Virus record (IMG/VR): IMGVR_UViG_3300021420_000300
Location: 1 to 24,790 of that record
Origin: a virus
DNA: 24,790 nucleotides
Strand: one strand, 5' to 3'
Shown here: one piece after another, positions 18,141 to 24,790 of the stretch
How positions within the stretch are numbered: position 1 is the stretch's first letter
Layout of the letters: each line of letters starts with the position of its first letter
The notes under the pieces: model-generated
Databases searched by the model: none
What the model was told of the DNA's origin: nothing
The model's input: the letters and a program-made list of their open reading frames with translations, nothing else
Program-made: the position numbers and the translations under genes

Positions 18141-20057
18141 TTATTTCTTCGCTCCAGCAATCCATTCCCGAAGGGCAGGATGGGACAAAAGTTCAGCAAT
18201 CAACTTCTGAGCCGCAAGCCGAGGCCAGTAATACGGAATCACGGCCTGGTAGGGTCGGAGCGTGCCCCAAGTCTTCGGCATCTTTTCTAGCGCCTGAAGC
18301 TTTTCCCTCGTAATATCGAGCGGCTCGGTGGTCGATGGTCGCTCCGAAATATTGATTGGTTCCGGTTCCCGAGGGAAACTTGGTGGTCGCAATCGACCAG
18401 GGATCGAAGGAGCAACGGAAGGCAGTTCCCGGACCTGTTTCATCAGTGAGCGCAGCCTTCCGGCCATACCGGTTACGTTCGGGTTGAATCGAGCGTACCG
18501 ACCAAGCGCGTCGATGATATTTGCGCCTTTACTCCCGGTAATCAGGTTCAATCGGCCATCTGATGTCGCTGCATTCTTCAATTGAGAGAGAGGACCATCG
18601 GAATCGTAGAAATCGCCCATGTACTGTGCCCAGTCGGACTTTAATCGCTCATAGGTCGGGACTTGATCCTTCGGCATGGACGCTTTTATCTGCCTATCCG
18701 CAGCGTCCTGGACCGATTTAAGCGCCCTTCGTACATCCCCAGGGAGTGACCGGCTCTTGGCGATCTTCTCCCCAATTTCGGTGTAATAGCCCCTAGCATC
18801 CTCGAAGGGGATTTGGACATCCGGCTTGGCAATTGGACCACTGCCGCCCCGTTCCTCGAATTGTCCCTCGTCTCCGAGTTGCTGGATCAGCCGAGCGCGG
18901 CCTTCTTCCGTTAAGTTCTTGCTTTTCAATACATCTTCGAGTGCTCCACCTGTTTTCCTGAAAACCGTTGCTTTTTCGAGGGTTGGATCAACCCCTTCCC
19001 GAAGGATATTCCTGAAAATGGCAATATTCTCCGGCGATCCCTGAAGGATATTGGTTTCCGCATCGACGACTGCCTGTTGGACCGGAGTCCAATTCAGAAC
19101 GACTTCGCCAAGCGCCTGCCGGAACGCCGTCCACCGGTTATTCTGCGCCGTTCTAACGTCCTTATCGAGCGTTGGAACGTCCTGTGTGGCAAGTTTGTCA
19201 GCCATTCCTGCCATCCGTTGATAAACAGGGCCAGAGCGCGGCTGTGTCGTTAGTGATTTTCTCTTTGTTTCGGCTCCCGTCTGCTTGGTTGAGGCTTCGA
19301 TCTTCTTGGCTTCGTTTGCCGCTATTTTACGAGCGTAATCTTCCCGAGCCTGCTCGATTTTGGTTCGATAGGCGGCTTCGTGTTCGGCAGTCTTCTCTCC
19401 AGCCTGCTGAATCTTCTGCTCGTAGTCACGGTTGATCGTGTCAATGGCGTCTTGGTGCTCTTTTCTGGCCCGCTCCTCGAAGTTCTCCCCTACGTCAAGG
19501 AGGCCAGCAACCGGCTTACGAGCCATTTCGCTAAGAGCGTTGGGAGTTAAGTGTTCAGCCAACGCCGGAGCACTGGCCCCAAGTCCAGTTGCCGTCAGTC
19601 CGGCCCCGATTGAACTCCCTACACCACCGGCAATGTCGCCCTTCCCCATCTGTTCCATCGCCCCAACGGTCATGGGACCGGCATATGGGACACCCGAAAG
19701 CGCGTATTCCGTGCCACCGGCAACCTTGTTCATAATTCCAGGCTGTTTCATCCTCGATAGACCAGTCGAGGCAGCATTCGTGCTTGCCGGAATGGGGTTT
19801 AGGCCAGAAATAGCCTGCTTGAGCGCCGTGATGTAGTTACCCAGGTCTCCCGAACCGGCATAGAACCCCTTGCTCGTAGGATCAATGTTTGTTCCCTCGG
19901 GGATACCGGCAGTTGAAGTAATGAGTCGATTGACGGCAGATGGTTGCGTGTACGGCTTGGCCCCAAACTTCTGCGTCATGGCAGGGACCTGCGACCTCGG
20001 GACGTTGTATTTCTTCCCATCCGGCGTGACCATCAAAAGAATGTCATCGTTCGGCAT
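18141..20057 (-). CDS. Large internal-virion-type protein, 638 aa
   Basis: The start overlaps the upstream TAA (TAATG). Residues 1-150 contain Gly/Ala-rich, membrane-active-looking stretches (GVGSSIGAGLTATGLGASAP). A long charged coiled-coil follows at about 190-270 (ARKEHQDAIDTINRDYEQK), then mixed helical regions and a Pro-rich segment near 560-590. No catalytic motif is recognised. Large helical proteins with an amphipathic N-terminal part placed just downstream of tail-hub and small internal genes are typical of podovirus ejection proteins. Exact family assignment would need a profile search. Confidence 0.6.
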   Translation of the reverse strand: MPNDDILLMVTPDGKKYNVPRSQVPAMTQKFGAKPYTQPSAVNRLITSTAGIPEGTNIDPTSKGFYAGSGDLGNYITALKQAISGLNPIPASTNAASTGLSRMKQPGIMNKVAGGTEYALSGVPYAGPMTVGAMEQMGKGDIAGGVGSSIGAGLTATGLGASAPALAEHLTPNALSEMARKPVAGLLDVGENFEERARKEHQDAIDTINRDYEQKIQQAGEKTAEHEAAYRTKIEQAREDYARKIAANEAKKIEASTKQTGAETKRKSLTTQPRSGPVYQRMAGMADKLATQDVPTLDKDVRTAQNNRWTAFRQALGEVVLNWTPVQQAVVDAETNILQGSPENIAIFRNILREGVDPTLEKATVFRKTGGALEDVLKSKNLTEEGRARLIQQLGDEGQFEERGGSGPIAKPDVQIPFEDARGYYTEIGEKIAKSRSLPGDVRRALKSVQDAADRQIKASMPKDQVPTYERLKSDWAQYMGDFYDSDGPLSQLKNAATSDGRLNLITGSKGANIIDALGRYARFNPNVTGMAGRLRSLMKQVRELPSVAPSIPGRLRPPSFPREPEPINISERPSTTEPLDITREKLQALEKMPKTWGTLRPYQAVIPYYWPRLAAQKLIAELLSHPALREWIAGAKK

Positions 20058-21139
20058 TATTGCGCTTGCGTCACTCCTGGAAGATCAGTTGGACTGCCCT
20101 GCGTGCCTGCCGGTGCCCCAATGGGTCTCAAGAGCCAAGCGGGGACTGGCATCCCGGCGTCCTTTAGCTTCTGGATCGCATCTACCCGCTTCCCCTCGGC
20201 GTCTATCTGTGCATCATCGACCCCTGGTTGGAAGAGTTTGGCATTCCCCCAAGTGAAGGGGTTATAGAGACGTGAAGCCGCCGACACTTTCGACTGGTTG
20301 TCGGAGGCAGACCGGTATTTCGTGAATGCGTTAATGAACTCAGAAACGGCGGTATTCGCGTCTTTCTCTGCTGTGGCAGCATCAACCTGCTTCTGCCTAA
20401 ATTCCTCGCTCTTGTTCATTCGATCTAGAACCTGCTGGCTACGTCGCTCCTCGTCATTCGCCTTCCGTTGATCGACTGTGTTTTGGGCGCTCACCTGAGA
20501 GGCGACAAGTTGCTGAATGTCGGGCGGCAGATTCGGATTGACGTTCCCTTTCGCGTCGTAGATCGGATATTCGGTTCCATTGCCGAACGCATCGAAAACC
20601 GCAACCGTACCCTTGTTTACGTCCACAACCGGAGGCTTCTGCTTTTGCGCTTTCACGGCGCTCGGAACGAATTGGAGCCACTTATCGAGCACCTTCGATG
20701 GATCGACTCCCATTTGCAATTCGCCCATCAGTTGATCGGCATAAAACTGATCCTGTGGAGACAGGGATTGCCGACCGTTCAAAATCTGCCTTCCGACCGC
20801 ATCCGGAGTGATGTAGGACGGAATAAGCGGATTGATCTTCGGAGTGCCAGTATTCTGGTCATACGTAATCGCTCCAAGACCCCCTCCCGGCATACTCGCG
20901 GTCCCCTCGTAGGTGGGTTGCTGCAACTTCTTCAATTGTTCTTGGAGTAGTTGCAATTGCAAAGGTGCTTGCACATCTTGGATTTTCTGCCGAGCCTGCT
21001 CCATCGCTAGGTTTTGCAGACGAGTCTTCCAGTCTAAATTTAGGTCATACGCCTGACCGGTCTGCGCCCCAAAGTCGCCCAAGCCTCTGCCTATCCATCC
21101 AATAAGGCACCGCCTATGATAAAGAGGCTGCGAAGGCAT
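20057..21139 (-). CDS. Internal-virion-type helical protein; start uncertain
   Basis: The convincing sequence begins GLGDFGAQTGQAYDLNLDW and continues as a coiled-coil (NLAMEQARQKIQDVQAPLQL). Later come a region with FDAFGNGTEYPIYDAKGN and a long helical segment (KANDEERRSQQVLDRMNK). The ATG at 21139 has no Shine-Dalgarno site. Further upstream the frame runs into the previous gene and is rejected. An in-frame ATT at 21103 lies after AGGCGG and close to the expected protein start, so a rare start codon or a frame error near here is possible. By position, size and helical content it is probably a minor virion or ejection protein. Confidence 0.6.
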   Translation of the reverse strand: MPSQPLYHRRCLIGWIGRGLGDFGAQTGQAYDLNLDWKTRLQNLAMEQARQKIQDVQAPLQLQLLQEQLKKLQQPTYEGTASMPGGGLGAITYDQNTGTPKINPLIPSYITPDAVGRQILNGRQSLSPQDQFYADQLMGELQMGVDPSKVLDKWLQFVPSAVKAQKQKPPVVDVNKGTVAVFDAFGNGTEYPIYDAKGNVNPNLPPDIQQLVASQVSAQNTVDQRKANDEERRSQQVLDRMNKSEEFRQKQVDAATAEKDANTAVSEFINAFTKYRSASDNQSKVSAASRLYNPFTWGNAKLFQPGVDDAQIDAEGKRVDAIQKLKDAGMPVPAWLLRPIGAPAGTQGSPTDLPGVTQAQ

Positions 21140-21194
21140 ACGACTGCGCAGCCAAGGAGAGATGGGGAGAATTCGCGTGTTTGAATTTCCCAAC

Positions 21195-21794
21195 TCACGA
21201 AGGAATCCCAAATGGGTCTTGATTTTGTGTGTCTCCAAATATCGGAGGCGTTCCAAGCTGATCGAGAGTTGGACCTTGGTTGAAATCGAGCACCGGCTGC
21301 GTTGATGGCGCATTTCCGGCTCCCGATCCAACTCCGCTTTTCATCAACATTGCGATCAAGGGACTCATATTCGTATTCGCCGGAAGTGAACGCAGCACGT
21401 CAAGTGGAATGCCGAGTTTCTGTAGTACTAGTTGTAATGCTGTTTGTTGATTGGCAGCCTCATAAGGAGCAAGCCCCTGTGACACAGCCTGAGCCGTGAG
21501 TCCCGGAGCCTGCGAAAGACCCATTTCTGCTTGGTTCGCATTGACATTACCGGTAACGGCCTGTACGAGACTTGCATTGAGCGGTTGCGTGGCTCCGGTG
21601 ACGAGCGACCCGAGTTGCGCGGGCGTCAGTTTGGCGTTCGCTTCGGCCTGTTTCTCGGCTGCGGCCCGTTGCGCTTCGAGAGACAGATTCCCGGCGAGAC
21701 CGGCTCCCGTAGCTCCGAGACCGGCGATCTTGGAAATGGTACTGAAAGCCGGACTTGAGAACCAACTTCCGATTTGCCCTAGTAATTCACTCAT
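21195..21794 (-). CDS. Minor virion protein candidate, 199 aa
   Basis: GGCGGGAAG precedes the ATG. The N-terminal half has a Gly/Ala hydrophobic stretch (ISKIAGLGATGAGLAGNLSL) followed by a charged helix (AQRAAAEKQAEANAKLTPAQ). This layout resembles small podovirus internal proteins (T7 gp14-like in layout, not proven in sequence). The C-terminal half is Pro/Asn-rich and low in complexity. It lies between the 131-aa protein and the larger helical proteins, as expected for the ejection-protein series. Confidence 0.6.
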   Translation of the reverse strand: MSELLGQIGSWFSSPAFSTISKIAGLGATGAGLAGNLSLEAQRAAAEKQAEANAKLTPAQLGSLVTGATQPLNASLVQAVTGNVNANQAEMGLSQAPGLTAQAVSQGLAPYEAANQQTALQLVLQKLGIPLDVLRSLPANTNMSPLIAMLMKSGVGSGAGNAPSTQPVLDFNQGPTLDQLGTPPIFGDTQNQDPFGIPS

Positions 21795-21805
21795 CTTCCC
21801 GCCTT

Positions 21806-22201
21806 TTACTGTATTTCGAAGTCCGAAAGCTGAAGCGGACTCCCCCGCACTACCGAGTTCGTCGCTTGACTATTCGCCGGAGTGAAACTCTGCTGTCCCG
21901 TTGCTGATGCACCAGCCGCATTCGCTCCCGGCTCGCCTAAAACTCCTGCTAAAATCTGTGAAATGAGTGAGGAGTATTCCGGACTTGCAAGCCCGGAAGT
22001 TGAACTAATCACATTTGGCTCTTGTTGTGCTACTGCTGCACGCTGCTCTAATAGCTGCTGTGCATTCGGAGGCGTAGGGGCTGGCGCGGCAGGAGCCGCT
22101 GGCGATCCGGCGTTTTCAACAGCACTCGCAATCCCCAAGCCAGTACCCGCTAGACTTCCTACGCCTGCCAAGAGTGGCAATAGACCAGCTAAAAATGGCA
22201 T
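21806..22201 (-). CDS. Ala/Pro-rich minor virion protein candidate, 131 aa
   Basis: The protein starts MPFLAGLLPLLAGVGSLAGT, a Gly/Leu-rich hydrophobic segment, followed by an Ala/Pro linker (AGSPAAPAAPAPTPP) and a helical, Gln-rich C-terminal half. It overlaps neither neighbour and starts one base before the end of the GNAT-like gene. No domain is recognised. Its composition and place next to the 199-aa gene suggest a similar internal role. Confidence 0.55.
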   Translation of the reverse strand: MPFLAGLLPLLAGVGSLAGTGLGIASAVENAGSPAAPAAPAPTPPNAQQLLEQRAAVAQQEPNVISSTSGLASPEYSSLISQILAGVLGEPGANAAGASATGQQSFTPANSQATNSVVRGSPLQLSDFEIQ

Positions 22202-22609
22202 CTAGAACCTCGCTGCCTTTTCGATTGATCCGACGAGTCCGACTTGCAACATCGGAACCTGCATTCCTCCCGCTTTATGGCAAATCGGGATGAACTTGCG
22301 CTCAACTTCGAGGCTCGGATCAATAAACGTGAAATATCCTCGAAGTCCCTTCTTTTCACAGTCCTGCACGAAATGCCGAAACAATAGATGGACCGTCTTA
22401 CTCGGGGCATCCCTCTCGACACAAACCCGCACAATGAACACCAGACCATGACACGGAGCGCCGAGCATGATTCCGATGATCTTTCCGTACTGCTCGGCAA
22501 TCCATACGAATTCGTTCATCACCGGCATAGACTCGTAGCCGGTACCAAGATGCTGCGGCATCGCTTCTTCGGGACGTAATGTGCGAATCGAGATCAAGCT
22601 GCCACCCAC
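22202..22609 (-). CDS. GNAT-fold acetyltransferase-like protein, 135 aa
   Basis: The product has the strand-helix pattern of a GNAT domain: RTLRPEEA at the start, EFVWIAEQYGKIIGIMLGAP as the central strands, then VFIVRVCVERDAPSKTVHLL leading into a helix, and GLRGYFTFIDP before the last strand. GNAT-like proteins are found near tail genes in several podovirus-type genomes. The usual acetyl-CoA loop Q/RxxGxG/A is not obvious, so activity is uncertain. The GTG start is part of an 11-G run that separates it from the upstream stop. An ATG at 22561 would be an alternative. Confidence 0.55.
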   Translation of the reverse strand: MGGSLISIRTLRPEEAMPQHLGTGYESMPVMNEFVWIAEQYGKIIGIMLGAPCHGLVFIVRVCVERDAPSKTVHLLFRHFVQDCEKKGLRGYFTFIDPSLEVERKFIPICHKAGGMQVPMLQVGLVGSIEKAARF

Positions 22610-22619
22610 CCCCCCCCCC
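22609..22619 (-). repeat. Eleven-base G tract at a gene start (C on the + strand)
   Basis: The run fills the gap between the TAG of the tail-hub-like gene and the GTG of the GNAT-like gene, including the first base of that GTG. Its length sets the distance between stop, ribosome-binding region and start. Confidence 0.8.
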
Positions 22620-24790
22620 TACACCGCAGAAACAGGTACACCAAAAGGACGAGCTTCAACCGCCCAATCTATTCCATCGAGTGTTACATCGACATTGCCG
22701 CTGATAATTGCGTCGAATCGGACTCCGGTCAGACCCACATCGGCGAACAGGTCAAAGTCTCCATTCCCCGGTATCGTGTAATTCACCGCCGTTTGCGCTA
22801 CCGCCGATCTCCGAGGCTGGACTGTAATGACCCCCGAACTTCCAGTGTTTGTTCCCCGAACCATCAATTTCCGTACCCAAATCCGCTGGCTTGAAGCCTG
22901 TGAAGCGATGGTAATGCTTCGAAGTGACCACACGACCGGTGTTTGCGACGCCCCGCCGCCCGTATACCATTGGTTATCGCCTGCCTGCCAGCGTTGCAGT
23001 GCTCCATCGTTGAATCCACCGATGATCGTCAATGGATTCGAAGTGACCGGCTGCACCTGAGCCATCGAACCAATCGGGAACGGCAAATCAACTGGCGCAG
23101 CCCAACACTTTAGGATCAAATCGTACAGCATCATCCGGGTCAGCTTGCCGCCGCTATTCCCAATCGGTATCGCAACTGCATACATCGGTGGATTCGAAGT
23201 TTGAGACCCCCAAGCTAGAGGCATGTAGTTCGCATCGGCTACTACAATGTCTTCCTCATCGAAATCGTTCACCGGAAACAGATAGGGCCGAATCTGTTCA
23301 CTGATAACCTGATCTCGCCAGCCATCGAATACCGAGAATCCAAGGTGCGTGTAACGAGTCAGACCGTAACCGGCTACGAACTGAATCGTTCGGGGAGCAA
23401 GGCAGCCCATATCCGAGGATACGGGCTGAATCTGGAAGTTGTTCGCTCCAAATACGCCGATGATCTGGTACGGAACGCGGTATTTGAAGGCAATGAGCGA
23501 CCCTTCGGGGGGAATGCCCTGGGCCGTGATGGTAAACTTCCCAAGCCCCATTCCTTCTGCGCCATCGTCCTTGTCGAGAAACGCCTGATTGACCGGATTC
23601 CAACCAAAAGGATTGTTCGTGTTCGCCATTCGGAGGGCAGTCGGACCATCCAGTCCATTCGTCGTGTTTACGGGCCAAGTGTTGAACGCCCATAGCGAAC
23701 CAGCATAGATTTCGATATGTCCGGCACCTGGGGGTGGAGGAGCAGTCGAGTTCAAAAGCCCACTGACCGTCCAGATGATATTGTTGTCCTTAAATTGCTC
23801 CCCCGTAACAGGTTGTGGAGAATTCCATCCAGGCTCCGATCCGCCCGAGGTCCCTGCCTGTGTGCAGGTAACATAAATCGCGTTCCCGGGCTGCGTAGCC
23901 GGAACGATGATGTCACCTACCGCATACGCCGTGGATGCAACCCATGCCGGATAAGCCGGGGTGAAACTCGTATTCGTCACGATAGGAGTCGTCGAAATGG
24001 TCCATGTGCCCGTCGATGCTCCGCCCGATGCGCTTGTATTCCTGACAGTGAATGTATGAGCCGTCACCGCAATGACCACAAAGGTTCCGTTATAGGTCGA
24101 ATCGCTCGCATTGGAGATGACCACATTCGATCCAACGGGCATGAACCCGGCTGCAAACGGGTTCGTCGCGCTCAACGTAGCCGAAGTCGTGACCGTAACT
24201 TCATCTTGCGTAACTGCTACCGATGTAATAGCCCCGGTCGGAGCCGAATTGACGGTACTTCCAGTCGAATCCCAAAATACCTGTATCGGGAACCCGTTGC
24301 CCATTGCCATACAGACACGGTTTGTGAACTGTTTCATCTGCGGTAGCGCCCCGACCAGTCCAATGACACCGCCCGAAGGGGTAGAATTGCCTTGTCCCGA
24401 AATTCCTTGTCCCGTGGTGCCCTGTCCACCCGTACCACCGGTAGGAACTTGTCCGAGTGATCCAAGAGAAGCCGGGAAGAACGCCACAATATTAGAATTC
24501 GTATAGCTTATAGGTGTTAGACCAGAGGGCATTTCATAGAGCACAGTTTGTTGCGTCGTATCCGAAAGTGGCGGAGCCGATGAAAATGTGGCTGTCCCGC
24601 CCGTCCCCACCGCGCCATGCGCCAAGGTCGCCCATGTTGGAATAATACCCAAAAGGGTCACACTTGTACTTGATACGCCGGTTGCCTGTGTGACAAAAGG
24701 AGTCCCGTTAAAAGTGCTCGGACTGACTCCGGTAACGACAACCGATTGTGTGTTTTGCGCAAGGACTGGTGTTGTGAGCACCATTGTTGC
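22619..24790 (-). CDS. Tail-hub / tail-tube-associated-like protein, 5' end cut off by the window
   Basis: At least 721 residues are present. The first visible ones (ATMVLTTPVLAQNTQ) look like the end of a signal peptide, but its beginning is outside the window. Two Ig-like or strand repeats follow (GVSPSTFNGTPFVTQATGVS and NASDSTYNGTFVVIAVTAHT), the second before a GTW turn. The C-terminal 350 residues read as beta-propeller-like blades (PYLFPVNDFDEEDIVVADAN, LILKCWAAPVDLPFPIG, GGFNDGALQRWQAGDNQWY) and end GIDWAVEARPFGVPVSAV. This fits the large T7 gp12 / P22 gp10-type tail proteins placed upstream of GNAT-like and internal-protein genes. Assignment is by pattern. Confidence 0.65.
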   Translation of the reverse strand, partial: ATMVLTTPVLAQNTQSVVVTGVSPSTFNGTPFVTQATGVSSTSVTLLGIIPTWATLAHGAVGTGGTATFSSAPPLSDTTQQTVLYEMPSGLTPISYTNSNIVAFFPASLGSLGQVPTGGTGGQGTTGQGISGQGNSTPSGGVIGLVGALPQMKQFTNRVCMAMGNGFPIQVFWDSTGSTVNSAPTGAITSVAVTQDEVTVTTSATLSATNPFAAGFMPVGSNVVISNASDSTYNGTFVVIAVTAHTFTVRNTSASGGASTGTWTISTTPIVTNTSFTPAYPAWVASTAYAVGDIIVPATQPGNAIYVTCTQAGTSGGSEPGWNSPQPVTGEQFKDNNIIWTVSGLLNSTAPPPPGAGHIEIYAGSLWAFNTWPVNTTNGLDGPTALRMANTNNPFGWNPVNQAFLDKDDGAEGMGLGKFTITAQGIPPEGSLIAFKYRVPYQIIGVFGANNFQIQPVSSDMGCLAPRTIQFVAGYGLTRYTHLGFSVFDGWRDQVISEQIRPYLFPVNDFDEEDIVVADANYMPLAWGSQTSNPPMYAVAIPIGNSGGKLTRMMLYDLILKCWAAPVDLPFPIGSMAQVQPVTSNPLTIIGGFNDGALQRWQAGDNQWYTGGGASQTPVVWSLRSITIASQASSQRIWVRKLMVRGTNTGSSGVITVQPRRSAVAQTAVNYTIPGNGDFDLFADVGLTGVRFDAIISGNVDVTLDGIDWAVEARPFGVPVSAV

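Noticed and set aside
23717-24346. 209-aa + strand open frame opposite the tail-hub-like gene
   Set aside because: Very Arg- and Cys-rich composition typical of a shadow frame. The minus-strand frame is longer and protein-like.
1-24790. Amber (TAG) reassigned to an amino acid, as in some phages
   Set aside because: The ligase gene, the 1960 gene, the 8834 gene and the tail-hub-like gene all end sensibly in TAG, so the interrupted 7296 gene is better explained by mutation or readthrough.
1-24790. tRNA genes or CRISPR array
   Set aside because: No cloverleaf-like segments with a GTTCRA-type arm and no regularly spaced repeats were seen in the intergenic gaps on either strand.

Overview
The window looks like part of a tailed-bacteriophage (or prophage) genome. 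Almost every gene is small, tightly packed and translationally coupled, with ATGA, GTGA or TAATG stop/start overlaps. The recognisable families are phage ones: DUF1376-type replication protein, helicase-loader-like protein, RusA resolvase, HNH nucleases, RNA/DNA ligase, DUF551, a holin-like protein, DUF5675, a tail-hub-like protein and internal-virion-like proteins. No integrase, repressor, terminase, portal, capsid, tRNA or CRISPR array is visible, so the genome continues beyond at least the right edge. The host cannot be fixed from this window. Sec signal peptides ending in A-Q and bacterial-type beta-helix proteins would fit an Acidobacteriota-like Gram-negative host, but that is only an inference.

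Region 1 (1-9472, + strand) is the early or DNA-metabolism arm. It holds a zinc-ribbon protein, a compact nucleotidyltransferase ligase, the replication pair (DUF1376 protein and helicase-loader-like protein, overlapping by 182 nt), two HNH proteins (one inserted antisense), RusA, and a long run of tiny accessory genes. Many of these are Cys/His-rich. The run shows repeated junction sequences, an amber-interrupted gene and an 18-bp repeat that brackets an excisable in-frame module.

Region 1 is interrupted at 2382-3535 by a complete insertion element. It has 22-bp terminal inverted repeats (20/22 identical), an 8-bp target duplication (GAAGAAAA), its own sigma70-type promoter and four coupled small genes. 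The transposase resembles the N-terminal part of the IS1595 family. The DDE catalytic domain appears deleted, and a C-terminal stub remains in another frame, so the element should be non-autonomous.

Region 2 (9469-11714) is mostly on the minus strand and looks like the lysis and membrane arm: a holin-like multi-TM protein, a 55-aa single-TM protein, a DUF5675 protein and two further small proteins, one of them spanin-like. Two tiny + strand genes sit in the middle. Region 3 (11745-17826, minus) carries four large or medium genes with export signals: a beta-helix protein, two fibre-like proteins and a lipoprotein. Region 4 (17827-24790, minus) is a podovirus-like virion block: a tail-hub-like protein, a GNAT-like protein, three or four internal-virion-like proteins and small basic proteins. 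Transcription would run from the right edge leftward: virion, then fibre/export genes, then lysis.

The points most worth following are the deleted IS1595-like element with its coupled cargo, the Sec signals on fibre-type genes (and probably on the tail-hub-like protein), the G11 tract at the GNAT-like gene start, the amber-interrupted and repeat-bounded small genes, and a possible frameshift or reinitiation site after the helicase-loader-like gene.
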